64,000 bases of DNA from positions 24,911,629 through 24,975,628 of the forward strand of contig CM053327.1 of the NCBI GenBank assembly GCA_028583605.1, in the 5' to 3' direction. The translations under genes were made by a program, and so were the position numbers. Shown here piece after piece: positions 1 to 12,159 of the stretch (its first letter is position 1; each line of letters begins with the position of its first letter). Origin of the DNA: Dastarcus helophoroides (Eukaryota; Arthropoda; Insecta; Coleoptera; Bothrideridae). A model generated the notes under the pieces. That model had not been told where the DNA came from. It did no database searches and worked only from the letters and a program-made list of their open reading frames with translations.

Positions 1-1490
1 GTTTACCTACTTCTTGTTAAGATAGATACTATCACCTCGAAAATATCACAATTCGTCTTCTAATTTATTATAATAAATGAAAAGAAAATTGAAACCAATT
101 TTCTAAAAACGATAAGACCGTTGAATGCGGAGCCTTATTTTAATTTTTGATTGTAATACCACTGATCGTAAGCAAACCTAATATTTAATTTTGGATGCGG
201 TTCAGTATTTCAGTCATTTCCAATCATCCAAGATTATCGAACGAGCGAGCAATTGAATTCTTTTATACGAATCTCCCGTTAGAAATTCAGGATACGTTTT
301 GCGTTTATATCCCGGGAGTCTCATTTCTGATTCAACCATTAGGTTCATTCAAACATGTTAATTATGTCATATTGATTCGAAGAAATTATTTGGCTTCATT
401 ACAGTTCAGGTATTCATCGACATAATTCACATTGTGCGTGTCGAATGGCAGTTAGCACTGAGGGAAATCATTATATTTAATAAGCATAACTAATTGCGAT
501 GTAATTGGGCACAATTTTCGGATTGATGCGGCTCCAATTATACGCACAACTACTCAAAGCTGAAATGTAAAATTTTTTGCGACATTCGCCGAGAGCTGCT
601 TTTCCTCGGAGCGCTAAAATAGATTTACCAGGGCGAGCAGAATTGAACACCTAGAGTGAAGTCGTTAGAGCCCGTAACGAAATCCCCGGTTCCACATTAC
701 AACGAATGATGCTCCTAAGTTGAAGCCTTATTCGCAGTTGTTTTAGCGGGGGGTCGACAGAGAAAAATATACATTGGAAATCGAAGTCGCCATTTTATGC
801 ACTTTCATAAGATGGATTAATTTGAATCTTTATGTTGCACTTATCTACTTTCCTATATAAGAAGTAACCCTCTGTGTCTCTTTGTGTGTCTTGGGGTTGG
901 TGTTCTTATCTCTCGAGTGCATTACAGGCGTGTTATTGTTTGTCTTATCAGAAATCTTCTCTAATCAGCTTTTGTGCATATTTTGTTACGTTAGATATTT
1001 TTAGGTAGAATCCATCGCAAAGAATAAGTGAACATTCACGGCAATAGTAAATCAAGTTAGGAAAAAACTGGCTCACGCTACCTACGCCGTTGTAATTTTG
1101 TAACTTGTTATGTCTAATTGCTTTACTTGACGGTAAAAAAAGAAGTTGTATTCAGCTGTCCAGTATACGATTAGGGTTAAGGTTCTTACCGACGATTCTC
1201 CCAGTTTTACTTCTCCGCAACCAACAAAATATTTATTTGAAGTTATTACTTTTTCTACAAGGAAATCCTATGGCTGGACAAGATTGATGAGGAGTTACTC
1301 CTAAACTCAACTCGAAAATGACAGCTCCATGTTACATCCCACTGTATCAAGTTACCTTGCAGCGCTCACAATCTAACCTCTTATACTGGATATCCAGTAG
1401 GAAAGCCATAAGGATACCAAGATGGGATCCCACTTCTGAGACGACACTTATTTTTCTTCTTTCCCTTCCAATTTAATTCTCTTGTGATGT
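1..1490. other. Non-repetitive AT-rich DNA, no gene recognised
   Basis: Sequence complexity is ordinary here and I see no convincing coding region, tRNA or transposon end. Open frames are at most about 76 codons and show no family motifs. It borders the decayed LINE that follows and is probably intergenic or intronic. Confidence 0.5.
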
Positions 1491-1541
1491 AAATGCCCAA
1501 GAGTCCCGTCATTTTTTGGGTCTACTTAAAAGTCGGTGTGG

Positions 1542-2385
1542 CTAGGGAATTCCGTCTCGTGCTATTTTTGCTGTTCTGTCGTTGTTCATTCTATCAACGT
1601 CTTCGTTCCATGCTCTTCGTCGATTGCGTCTCCACATCACTACATCCTCGATTTCACACTCGTTCCTTATGTAACTATTTCTTTTTCTGTTTCTAAGCGA
1701 ATATTCTGCTATAATCCGGAGTATTTTCATTGCCGTTGTTCGTAGAATGTTTTTTGCTCATTTATTATCTACTCGAGTTTCTATGGCATAAGTCAACGCA
1801 GGTCGTACCCAGGTCTTGTGTATCTTAGTTTTGGATCTCTTGCTCATATATTTGTAGTTCCATGAGATGTCTCGTAGACCATTAGCTATTCTGCTAGCTT
1901 TGCTTACTTGGTCTCTTATTTCGTTGGTTTTACTTTGATTGGAGGTTATTTGAACTCCTAGCTAGTTAAAGTTGCTTAAGACTTTTTAGCCACAACGAGC
2001 GTTTTGGTTTTGGTGGTAGTTATTTGCATATTGTATGCTTGAGCTTTCACAAACAACGAGTGTAGAAGTCTTTGTAGGTCATCTTTGCTTTCATCTATGA
2101 TTACTGCGTCGTCAGCATGGGAAATGATTTTTATTTCTCTAGTTGTGAGTATGTATCCTTTGCCTATGTTCTTAACGTGAGTGATTATTTCCTTCATTAT
2201 GATATTGAAGAGTTGAGGGCTTAGAGAATCTCCTTGTCGAATTCCCGATGGCGTTGGTATTTCTTCTGCCATCTGTTCGTTTATTGATATATGAGTGGCC
2301 GTATATGTTTAATTGTTTTATGATGCTTAACATACTATGGGGTATTTAGTTTTCTTTTAGAATGTTTAATACATCGCTCAGACGA
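1542..2385 (-). pseudogene. Decayed non-LTR retrotransposon, RT C-terminal half (RTE-like endonuclease-reverse transcriptase)
   Basis: The minus strand encodes the second half of a LINE reverse transcriptase. About 30 codons before block B (near 2,385-2,275) it reads DVLNILKEN and IIKQLNIYGHSYIN. Block B is GIRQGDSLSPQLFNIIM. Block C is SHADDAVI, so the two catalytic aspartates remain but the usual Y is H. Next comes a thumb-like tail (NMQITTTKTKTLVV). After frame changes near 1,975 and 1,740 the tail region reads TWVRPALTYAIET and then MWRRNRRRAWNEDVDRM, ending in IARDGIP at the stop near 1,542. That order matches the insect 'endonuclease-reverse transcriptase' LINEs. The endonuclease and the first RT catalytic block are missing, so this is a 5'-truncated dead copy with at least two frameshifts and internal stops. 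The exact clade is an inference; RTE-like is my best guess. Confidence 0.85.
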
Positions 2386-2389
2386 CACA

Positions 2390-2740
2390 TTCGACACAAA
2401 CATTAAAAGGTGATGGTGCGACGCAGTAGAATACTATTAGCCATTCTGTACAAACATGTTAAGAACCTACAAATAACGAAAACTCCACTATTACTTTCAC
2501 GGAGGAGTATGGGATACAAAGGGGCACCTACTTTTCATGGTGTGCGGCTCCATTAGTTATGGTGGTACCGTCCCTAAAATTCCATAATCATTTTGGTTAT
2601 CTTCAGGTGGCAAAACGATAATACTATCAAGAAACCCAAAAACCATATGGATTCTTCGACGGACGCCACAAAATTCCATGTTACAATCACGAAAACCATC
2701 CTTAGGGTACCGATCTGATAATCGTGAGTGACATTCCTCT
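2390..2740. other. Gap upstream of the LINE remnant, nothing recognised
   Basis: Higher-complexity sequence between the LINE remnant and a hairpin MITE. It may include more of the same LINE's 5' region, but I could read no conserved RT or endonuclease motif in it. Confidence 0.4.
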
Positions 2741-2744
2741 AGAT

Positions 2745-2761
2745 ACAGACAGACAGACAGA
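2745..2761. repeat. Short (AGAC)n microsatellite
   Basis: Four uninterrupted AGAC units plus a partial one lie immediately left of the hairpin MITE. The tract is short and of no evident function. Confidence 0.9.
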
Positions 2762-2763
2762 AG

Positions 2764-2927
2764 GGTGCGTTTAGATTAGACACTTTATTCCGTACATTTC
2801 TCTCTGACATAGGTGTCAACTATCCTGCGAGAAGCTATCCGAAACTTATCTGCACAGATGGGAGGAGATAGCTTCTCTCAAGATAGTTGACACTTATGTC
2901 AGAGGGAAATATACGAAATAAAGTGTC
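2764..2927. mobile_element. Hairpin MITE, copy 1
   Basis: The left half (ACACTTTATTCCGTAC, then a block with TGTCAACTATCCT and AGAAGCTATC) is the inverted complement of the right half (GATAGCTTCTCTCAAGA, then TAGTTGACACTTATGTCAGA and AATAAAGTGTC). Nearly the whole 160-bp element folds into one stem with a short loop around 2,850-2,865. A second copy with the same arms starts at 53,861. Outer ends read GGTGCGTTTA in both copies. It has no coding capacity, so it is a non-autonomous DNA element. I could not settle a target-site duplication. Confidence 0.85.
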
Positions 2928-2999
2928 ACAGACTAATGAAATATAGGAGGCCGCTTGGCGCTACTACTGGTTGCTGATATTTTATTAGTGTACTTGTCA

Positions 3000-4390
3000 T
3001 GTCATGACATATGTTTGTATGTTTTTTTTTTTTACTTTATAGATTACAAATTTAAAATTTGTAGTTTATATTTCATTTCCCAAAACATTGGCCTTATCTT
3101 AAAATGTTAGCATAGTTTTCAGAATTTTGAATTTATTCTGGAAATTAGGTATTTTTTCAAATTTGAACTTTTTCTTAAGATTCCAAGTTTACATTTTCAC
3201 TTATTTCCTAAATTTTCAATCATGACTTCAACATGTCGACTTGTTTAAGGTATTTTATATTTTCTCTAATAATTACCATTTTATTCTGAATATTACGACT
3301 TTAAACTTGCCCTTAAGATTTTATTGGATTATTATTTGTGCCAGGAATTTTGCCAGAAAAATGTTGATTCAATTTTATAGATTTTATTCGTCTTAAACCC
3401 CACCACCTCGTATTTATTTATATTTTGGTAAATTTCGACTTCTTTTTAAGAATTTTCAATTTTCTTCTCAAAATTCAGGTCAAAAATTTAATTTTTATCT
3501 AAAATTTTAAGTTGTTCTGGTAAATGTTTTCATTTTTTATCGTTCAATCTCGAAACTGTTTTATGCACACGTTCATTTTTTTTGTCTCGAAAATTTTCTA
3601 ATTTGGATCCCAGAAGATATTTCATAATCAAAATGGCGTCTTATATATTTCTGATGGTTTTAGGATTTTTTTTCTACTAAATTACTTTTTGCAGACTTAA
3701 TGAATCAAGTTGTAAGAAAAAATTGAATAAACGGTGTAATATTTGTGAAACCTGTATACATTATGTTTTTTTAAAGAATTTTTATTTTCTCTTACCATTT
3801 TTCTAAAGCTTCGACTTTCTGGAAACGGTGCTTTATTGTTTCCAATTGTAGGATTAACCTAAAATCCTGACCCGTTACTCGAAATTTGGAGAACTTAAAA
3901 CGAATAAACGATACACTTTTTGTCAAACCTGTATACATTATGGTTTTGTTTTGGGAAAGTTTAATTTTTCCTTGCAATTTTTCTACAATTTCGGCTTTCT
4001 GGAAACGTTGCTTTATTTTTTAAATTTACTTTTTTTTGTTTCACGGATTTCTTCTTCTTGTCTTGCTTTTTTGTTCTTGTCTTGTTCGTGCTGCCAGAAC
4101 AATACAAAATTTTGACTTTGACTCAGTTTTTTCTTAACATTTTGATTTTAATCGCAAATTTTTTCCCCATCGAACTCAGTTCAATTTCGATTTATTATTA
4201 AAACTTAGAATCTTAATCTGAATAGTTCGAAATTGGACTACAAACTTCGGAAAACATTTTTTTTTAATTTCGGAAACATAGTCGAAAGTTTCAATTTCAT
4301 TTCTGTTTCCAATTTAAAATCGAATTTGAAGTAGAAAATTAAGTAAGAACATCACACTAATTTAAAATCGAAAATTCAGAATTTGAGAAA
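3000..4390. repeat. T-rich degenerate low-complexity tract
   Basis: The plus strand is a long run of variants of TTTCGACTTTTT, AAATTTTCG and similar short words with no stable period. Open frames through it have lysine/phenylalanine/isoleucine-rich composition and no domain motifs, so I treat it as non-coding. It includes the duplicated ~120-bp block described in the next entry. Confidence 0.7.
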
Positions 4391-4401
4391 AAATTAAAAT
4401 G

Positions 4402-4505
4402 TTCATAACTATTAAACTTTATTAACGATTAAAAGGCAACAGATATTTAAACTTTTTTGAATATCTGTTGCTTTTTAATCGTTAATAAAGTTTAATAGTT
4501 ATGAA
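4402..4505. repeat. Near-perfect 46-bp inverted repeat (hairpin)
   Basis: Arms at 4,402-4,447 and 4,460-4,505 match over 46 bases with a single mismatch and a ~12-base loop. The right arm reads AATATCTGTTGC, then TTTAATCGTTAATAAAG and TTTAATAGTTATGAA. Single-arm versions occur at 17,138-17,182 and, shorter, at 57,484-57,511 directly after a Penelope-like RT reading frame. The arm therefore belongs to a repeat family, possibly Penelope-associated, and this copy is a fold-back dimer of it. Confidence 0.85.
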
Positions 4506-5204
4506 TATTAAAGAATTCCACGAAGTACGAGTTAACAATGTCAGTTAAAACTTTTATAAAAAACTTCTCTTTTTCTCAACAAATTGAAATATCCACTTAA
4601 AATGTAAAATTTTTGATTTAACATGTTTTTAATTTGCTTAAAGCACTTTAATTCTTTCAGAAATTTTTATTTTTCCCAGAAATCCTGAATTTTTCTATAT
4701 CAAACTATCGAAGTTTTAGAAATAAAATTTAAAATTTGAGTATAACGTAGAAAAATTCGACATAAAGTTCAAATTTTTATTGAAAAAGTTATAAATGTAA
4801 TAATCAACTTAAAAAAAATAGAAATTCCAGAAAAAATTCGAAATATTCAAGTATACTGTCTAAACATTGAGGGTAACTTTTTGAATCTTTATTAAAAAAA
4901 AATGTCGAGTTTTTCCTTTAAAGTCAAACTTTTTGATTGTAAAACTGAAATGTTAAATATAAATTGAAATTTTGAAATTTGAGCTTCAGATTTCACGAAT
5001 AAGTTCTTGAAAAGGATTGTTCTTTAATTTTAGTTTTCCCAAAATTTCGATTTTCATTTATAAATTTCGATTTTTTTAACTAATTTTTTGTAGATTTCCC
5101 AATTTTTCGTTTTCTTTTGAATTCGCATCTTTTATAATGGATGTACTTTTTAAATTGATCTTGTCGCAATTAATTCTGAATCTGTTTTATTGTTGCTCAT
5201 AAGC

Positions 5205-5375
5205 AAAACCAATAAGTCAGCAAGAACAAGAAAAAGCAAGAGCTAGCAAAACAAGAATCAAATTAGCAAGAAATTGGCAGTACAAGAAATAAAACACCTT
5301 CTTGTCTTACTTAGCAAGGCAAGACAAGAAGTTAGGTAGCAAGACAAGATGTTAGGTGGCAAGAAAAGAAATCTT
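5205..5375. repeat. Degenerate tandem repeat of AGCAAGACAAGA-type units
   Basis: Many variants of CAAGA and GCAAGACAAG follow each other. A shorter stretch in the opposite orientation (TTCTTGTCTTGC) lies at about 4,050-4,090. Units are irregular, so this is an old minisatellite-like tract. Confidence 0.65.
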
Positions 5376-5899
5376 GCTTTGCGCATTACTAGCCTTAGTC
5401 TCAAAATGTCGACTTTTTTCCCGAAATGGGGAGAACTTAAATCGAATGAACGATATACTTTTTGTGAAAGTTGTATACATTATGGTCTTGTTTTCAAAAT
5501 TTTAGTCTTTCCTTAAAATTTTTCTGAAGCTTAGGCTGTCGAGGAATCTTATTTCTCGAAATTTTTGAGAACAGAAATTTCGAAATATTGACTGTATACT
5601 TTCAAATTCCCTTATCTTATTTTATTTTTTTTTCCAAATTGCGTTTTTTATCTCGAAATTTGAAGCTCTCAAAAGTTCGAGCAGATTCTCGAAGTATTGA
5701 CAATTTTTATTTAACTTAATTTATTGAAAATTTCTAATTTTTGGCAAATTGAATTGATTGAGGACTTTTGCAGAAAAAGGCGAAATCGACAAAAAAAGAA
5801 AGAAGTTTTTGTACATTTAATATTTTCTGTTACTCTTTATTTTTACTTTTTCGTTGTAATTCTAAATGTCTTCTTTTTTAGAAATTATGACTAAATTTT

Positions 5900-8235
5900 T
5901 TCCAACGTCTCGTGTTTTAAGAATGATGCTTAGCCTTCTTTTTTTTTCAGCACATTCCCAGTAGGATAAGTTCGTAAAACTAGTTGCCTGTTAAGAAAAT
6001 GTAATTATGCTGAGGGCAGTTTATTGTTCATATAATCTCATCAACTCCAAACTCTTGGCTTTCTTGATACAGCGTCTGGACTTTCCAATAAAAGATACGT
6101 ACAGGAAAGCAGAGTTTGCGAAAGTGTCATAAACAATATTTCTTGCATAATGTCGAAGTTTTAACTCGAAACACAAAACTTCGGGTAACGAAATTTGTTT
6201 CAAAGTTGCAGTAGAAAATTTACGCGACCCAACAATATATTATCAAGTCTCTCTAAACGTTATTGAAGTTCTGTCTGCAGTTCACTTGAACTTATATGCA
6301 TCGTCAGAATCAAGATTCCAACCCTTCAGTCCGCCATATTTTACCCAATCAAATCTCATACTTCATTTTTCATTCAATCTTCGAGGGAAGCTCGATCCAA
6401 ATGAAATGTAGGTTTACTAAAACGTCCGTGTGATGGAACACCCAGTTTCCATGTAAGAAGAGACAGCGTGACAAATGTGATGCAATCCTTTCTACTTTCA
6501 GACCGACTAACCACATTCCCTCGCAAAATAATCCAGTCTAAAGCATGGTGGAAATTTCTCACATCTTATGTGTGTTTAACTCCTGGCGGAAACATTTGTT
6601 TTACCTAGAAAGACAGAATTCGAAAGAGCGGAAATTACCTGGGAAATGGGTAATTTCGTCATATCTACGACTGCAAATACGATGCGGACGTTTGAATTGG
6701 GGCAAAAACCCACGAAAGATGGCGAAAAATATGGTGGATGCGCCGGGGATACACAACCATGACGCCCTTATCCTTGTTTTTTACGTTCTCTCTGTCTATC
6801 TCTAATTATTCGAATTAGTTTAATTAATGCATAACATATGTTCTGTATAACTGTCTATCTGCTATGACGTATATAAAAAAATTGTTAAATACATTTAAAT
6901 TTACTAGTTCGAGATCGTTACTAAACCGTATGCTTTACTAACTATTTTTATGTACTTTTTCCAACAACTGGTATTGTTGTATAATATGCAAAACGTTCCT
7001 TAAGAATATGCAAATATCAGTTTTCTCTGGAATGCCTTTTGAAGTTATTTTAACTTCGGAAATGGAAAGAACAATCCTCGGATGCTACGTTAAGAAGCTC
7101 AAGGGCTGAATATTTTTTATCCCTTACATTTGGTAATATATGGTGGATTCCAGCAAAATAACTGTGGTGTAGGTACACTGTTAAATAAAAAAAAATTCTG
7201 ATCAGTTAAATAATTCGTATAAAACTAGCTTTCCCCATTTTACACAATGACCATTTAAGCGCAAAACGACCAACAGATACATTAAATCACATTGAAATGG
7301 AATCATTAGGGTCCCGCCAAATATTTCCCCGTTTGTATCTAGCTTTTAAAATTAAAATGTCATCGCTGCAATGGGACACACGAGCGGACAAAAGTGTAAC
7401 AAGAGATAAGCCGTCGGTGAAGCACACGATAAATGTTCTAATCAATTATGGGGCATGATTTTGAATTCGGTTCAAAGGCAGATTGGATGAATAATTGCCG
7501 AACGAGTGCGATTATATATAACACAAAGCACGCATACAATGCCAGAGTTTGCCCCTCCATGTCCATTATCGAAAACTCGAAATCGCATTGTCTGATTCAT
7601 AGGCCGAATTTCGTTTATTCATTTTTGGATGGAACAGAGTGCGTTTCGATTAAAATAATCCGCGGGAGGGATTTAATTTGAGTCTTGATCAATTTTGCTC
7701 TCTATTTATTCCAGCGAACATATATGTTAATTTCATGCAAAATTCGTTTTAACTCTATTAATTTTTTCCAGGTAAGGACGAATTTAACTGACAATGCAAC
7801 TGCCGGTAAGTAAAATATAACTTTTCTCCCAAAAGTTTTCTAAAATTTGCTTTATTTTTGATGAAGATCGAAGTTTAAAAATTGACTGCTAATTCCAACT
7901 TTCAGTTCCTTTCAAAGTGTCGAAAGCTAACTACGTTTTATTGACCTATATTGGTCCAAGACGAAGCCATATGTGGGTTGCCTTCTATTTCTCTAATTTC
8001 ATTGCACTCGTTGCATTACCGGTAATCCACGATAAGGCGAAAAACACAAAATAAAACTAGAAAGCTTTTAACACTTCCATTTCAATTTCGAATTGTTCTT
8101 GATGCACTTTATAAATATACTAACATGGCTTGTGACCGAAATTCGACCAATTGCATCTGTAATGAACGAAATTGTTTTCCACATAAGTTATTGGTATTTA
8201 TTTATGGACAAATTTTTAACTCTTACCTTGACGAT
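5900..8235. other. Gene-free higher-complexity region
   Basis: No family motif, splice-bounded reading frame or transposon terminus was recognised. The longest open frames (86 codons at 6,545-6,805 plus; 77 codons at 7,448-7,681 plus) have no domain signatures and no supporting context, so I do not call them genes. Confidence 0.45.
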
Positions 8236-8239
8236 ATGC

Positions 8240-8390
8240 TACGTATCTCTCTGAAGATGATAGCTTGACTATCGCAACGCGTTAGGGCAACGGCTATTGT
8301 ATTTTTTAACATTTCTTGGTTTCAGGGGACAATTATCGAAGATAAAAAAAGAGCAGTCCATTCAGCCAAAAGAAAACATACGCTGAAAGG
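8240..8390 (+). mobile_element. Repeat block with hammerhead-like motif, copy 1
   Basis: This ~150-bp block shares order and sequence with 35,318-35,462. In order it has CTGAAGATGATAGCTTGACT, then ATCGCAACGCGTTAG, then TTTCTTGGTTTCAGGG, GAAGATAA and GAGCAGTCC. The first part contains the hammerhead core CUGANGA followed by a stem-loop (GATAGC/CTATC) and a CGCAAC where the consensus is CGAAAC. Hammerhead motifs are known from Penelope-like element ends, so a Penelope-related origin is plausible. One extra base after the core and the A-to-C change argue that this copy is inactive. Confidence 0.5.
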
Positions 8391-8409
8391 AATAGGAGTG
8401 TGAAAATTA

Positions 8410-10006
8410 TACAATTATAGTCGAAAATTTAAGCTATTTTCAAATTTTCGATTTTTTGGAAAGCTCTTTCTCGAGGTTTGCCTAAACTTCAACTGTTTTT
8501 GAACATTGTGAATTTTTGTTCTTAATCCCACTTTTTTTATTAACTTCAACTAAAAAAAAAACGGAATTTTTTGACAATTTCGAGTTTTTTTTAGAGTTAG
8601 ATATTTTTTAAATTTCGATTAGTACTTTAAAAATGTTAATTTCAAAATCTTTCTTCAAAAAATGTGACTTTTCCATTTAGATTTTTTCTCAAATTGTTGA
8701 TTTTTTTCTACTATTAAAAATTTTATTTTTTTGAAACGGTTGACTCTTTTTAAAAATTTCGATTTTTAAGGTATCTCTGCTGTTTTTAAAAATGTCGACT
8801 ATTTGGAAATTTTAAAATTTCCACGCATTTTCAACATCTCATTTTTTTTTTAGTTTGACCTTGTTTTCTAAAATTTTTTGATTTTTCTCAAATTCTCGAT
8901 TTTTCCCAAAATTTTGGCTTTATCTGAAAATTTTAACTCAAAATATCTATCTTTCAGAATTTTAACATTTTTTTATCTTTCTACTTTAAAAAAAGTTAAA
9001 GTTATTTCGACTTTTTTGAAAATTTTCACTCATTTAAATATTCGATCTTACAAAAGTTCGGTTTTTTGAAGAATGCAGTCCTTTTTTAAAAATTTCGACA
9101 GGTTTAATTTTTTTTGGAAAATTTCACGTTTGAAAATTGCAATCCTTAAAAATTTTCATCTTTTAGAAATATCTACATTTTTTTTTAACTTTCCCGTGTT
9201 TAAGAGTTTTCATTTTTAATTTCTTTTTTTCTTGTAAAATTTCAAATTTATTCTAAATTTCGACTTTTTTTATTATATTTTGACTTTCTCAAAAGTTTGA
9301 ATTTTTATCTTAAAATTCGTGGCTTTCTTTTCAAAATTTCGTCATTAATCAAAATTCGACTTTTTCTGAAAATTTCTATTTTTTTTTAATTCGACTTTCC
9401 GTAAACGTTTATCAAACTTTACCTTTTTCTCGAAATTGGGTAGATCTTTTAAAAATGTAAACATTTTAGGAATAACATTTTTTTTTGTAAATTTTGAAAA
9501 ATATTTTTTGAAAGTTATGTATTTATGTAAAAAGACAAATTCCAAAAAATTCAGATTTTAGCTTGTGTCTCAAAATTTGGACTTTTATCTGCAAAAGTGG
9601 ATATTTTATGACGTCACAGTGGGGTAGAGGAGGAGGAGCTTATCCTTCATTGAGACAGTAGTTAAAAAATAAATATTCAGTCAAGAAATTTCGACTTTTT
9701 TTTAAATTTCGTTTTTTTTTTCTAACATTTTCCACAAAATTCGCCTTTATTCCAAATTTCGACAAAATTTAACTCTCGGCAGAATTTTAAATTTTTATTA
9801 TACTTGGATTTCTTCGCAAAATTTCGATTTTAACCTCAACATGTCGAATTTTATCTAGAAATTCCGATTTTTTGTTTTTCTAAGTTTGTTTGGGTTTTCG
9901 ATTTTTACCTCGAAAATGGTCTTTTTCTCGAAATTTCGATATTTTTTTCAAGTTTTCCAAAGTTTCAGGATCCTATCCTAAAACTGTTTTCTTTATTATA
10001 TATATA

Positions 10007-10055
<49 letters not shown>

Positions 10056-10430
10056 AAATTTTACTTCGAACTGTATTGAAATTTTTAATATTTTCTAGAA
10101 ATTTCGGCCTTTTTCTCGAAATATTGACTGTCCGGAAATTTCAATTTGTTTCTCAAACTTCATCTTATTCTCAAAGTTTCGACTTGACTCTGGAAATTTC
10201 TAATTAACATTTAAGCTTTTTATACAAAATTAGACTTTTTCTCAAATTTTTTTATTTTTATTAAATTGGACTGAAATTTTAATATAAATAAAAATTTTTG
10301 AGGTTGAAATTTTACAAAATTTAGAGAAAAAATGTCTTGTAAATTTCAAGTTTGTCAAAATATTTAAAAAAAAATAAAAATTATGAGAGAAATATTTTTA
10401 GAAGCTGTTTTTTTTTTTCTAAAAATTCTC
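8410..10430. repeat. T-rich degenerate low-complexity tract
   Basis: Long plus-strand T-rich array of TTTCGACTTTTT-like words, interrupted by a short unique patch at about 9,605-9,660 and the TA microsatellite at 10.0 kb. It turns A-rich after about 10,270. The open frames inside follow the word composition and show no protein family. Confidence 0.7.
9996..10054. repeat. (TA)n microsatellite
   Basis: About 58 bases of TA dinucleotide with one interruption (ATACTATA) near its left end. It is self-complementary and likely to be length-polymorphic. Confidence 0.95.
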
Positions 10431-10724
10431 CAAGTGGTAAAATCAACATTCGTTACATCTCTAATATATTATATCTAACTGAATCTTGAATAAAACACTT
10501 GATTTTAGAATTTGTTTGGAATTAAGGATCTAAAAAATATAACCAGTTGACATTATTGCCACACAAATTTGAATAAACTATCTATATATCAGCTGTCAAA
10601 TAATGAATCTGAACAAAAGGTACTTAAAAAGAATAAACAACTTTTCCAAACTGAGAGAATCTACTTCTGTTTAATTTAATGTTACTTAAAAGAACGTTGT
10701 GGAATACAGATACAATTCTCCAAT

Positions 10725-12099
10725 GAAGTAAGTACTTAGGGAATCTTCCTAGACCAAATCTAAATTGGAACACTCATTTGGAAAGAACTCTTTCAAAAGC
10801 CACCATGGCAGCATGGGACCAGTCATAGACTTGTAGGAAAGACATGGAGGCTGAAACCGAAAATGATATTTTGGATATACCAAACGGTATTAAAGCCCAT
10901 GGTTACCTATGCCTTAATAGTATGGTAGCCAAAAACAGAACAAATTTCTGGGCAAGGTAAATTACACAAATTACAACGGTTAATTTGCATTGGAATAACC
11001 GGAGCTGTGGCGTCCTTGTCCAACAGCTGCAATAGAGGCAAGAATAGACCTGACTCTTTTCCATTTGTGTGAAAAAGGAAGCAGTGCTTAGTGCCTCAAA
11101 GCTATTCCAATCGAACAAACTGAAACCGGGTGACTTGATTGGCCACGTGCAGATTCCGAAGAAAATTTCACTTAGGATCCATTGCTAAACCAACAGATCC
11201 AATGACTTCAAAACTGGACTTTGTTGTTCCATACGAAGTGGTTATCAGTGACCGCCAGGCATGGAATAGACACAGTGAAAAGCTATCAAACAACGCATCT
11301 ATCTGGTACATAAGGTGGATCCAAACAAACAGAAGAAGATATGGGGTCCCAATTTAAGACTCTCCGAACCCCTAGAAAACACTCCCACAATTTTCCAAGC
11401 AGAACTGCTTGCTATTACTGTGGGCAAAAGAGTGCCTTCAAAAAGGACTCAGAAACTTATATCGTTTTGGATAGCCAAGCGACATTAAAGACTCTAAAGT
11501 CCTTTAGAACCGAGTCAAAAATGACCTGGGAATACAAACAATTCCTGAAGCAACTGGCCGCAAACAACAAGGTCATTTTGATGTGGGTTCCAGGGCATCA
11601 AGGCATAGAAGGAAACGAAAAGGCAGATAGACTCGCTGAAGAGGCCTCAATCACACCTCCCTTCAGCCCAGAACCATACTGTGGTCTTAGAAAAAGCCAC
11701 GTAAAAAATGAAATAGATACTTGGGAGACCAACCGAAGGCTGTCATACTGGAGGAAAACTCCAGGCCTAAGAAAGTCAAAAAAGTTCCATCACTATCTCA
11801 TAAAGAAGTCTGAGCAGCTTCTCGAACTCAGCAAGAACGTCTTAAGAATAATAACATGAATTTTCACAGGACTGTTCCCAGTAAAGTATCATTTTAAGAA
11901 GATGGGAAAAGTGGATGATGAAAACTGCAGATTTTGTAACGCAGCAACAGAAAAAACAGAGGACCTGCTATGCGAATGCATGGCTCAGTTCTGTAAAAGG
12001 CTTAAATTTCTTAAAAGGGTGGCCCTGACACTCCAAGAAATAAGAGTAACGTCTTGGGCAATCATTGAAAAATTAGAGTCTGCACAAAAGATCCCCTAA
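10725..12099 (+). pseudogene. Decayed LINE: RT C-terminus, RNase H and zinc-knuckle-like tail
   Basis: Reading across frames, the plus strand gives the post-palm region of a LINE RT (KYLG at 10,730, then NLNWNTHLERTLSKAT, KPMVTYALIVWWPK and LQRLICIGITGA), then the PTAAIEARIDLTLFHLCEK block. Next is a linker (about 11,139-11,340) and an RNase H domain. In the RNase H part, VLDSQATLKTLKS and WVPGHQGIEGNEKADRLAEE are in one frame (11,341-11,859). The usual TDGS and AELLA motifs before them are broken or in another frame. The end (11,902-12,099) has CRFC followed by TEKTEDLLCEC, the cysteine-rich tail found after RNase H in such elements. RNase H in a non-LTR element points to the I/R1/LOA group rather than Jockey sensu stricto; that is family knowledge, not proof. 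The 5' part is missing and at least four frame changes or stops make it dead. Confidence 0.88.
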
Positions 12100-12159
12100 T
12101 GGTTCGCAGTGCTGAGAGATGTAAAAGCCTATATGACTTTATTTCAGAACTGTAGAACT

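Larger units (their letters stand above)
3725..5560 (+). repeat. Three dispersed copies of a ~120-bp block
   Basis: Copies lie at about 3,725-3,840, 3,895-4,020 and 5,430-5,560. Each carries TGTATACATTATG, then a T-rich run with CTTTCTGGAAACG (the third copy is more diverged) and TTATTT. The first two are in tandem with a spacing of about 170 bp. The third is separated by the hairpin at 4.4 kb and the CAAGA-rich tract. This shows that parts of the low-complexity DNA expanded by segmental duplication rather than only by slippage. Confidence 0.7.

Noticed and set aside
1493..1745. Plus-strand frames of 67-69 codons
   Set aside because: They are antisense shadows of the RTE-like LINE tail.
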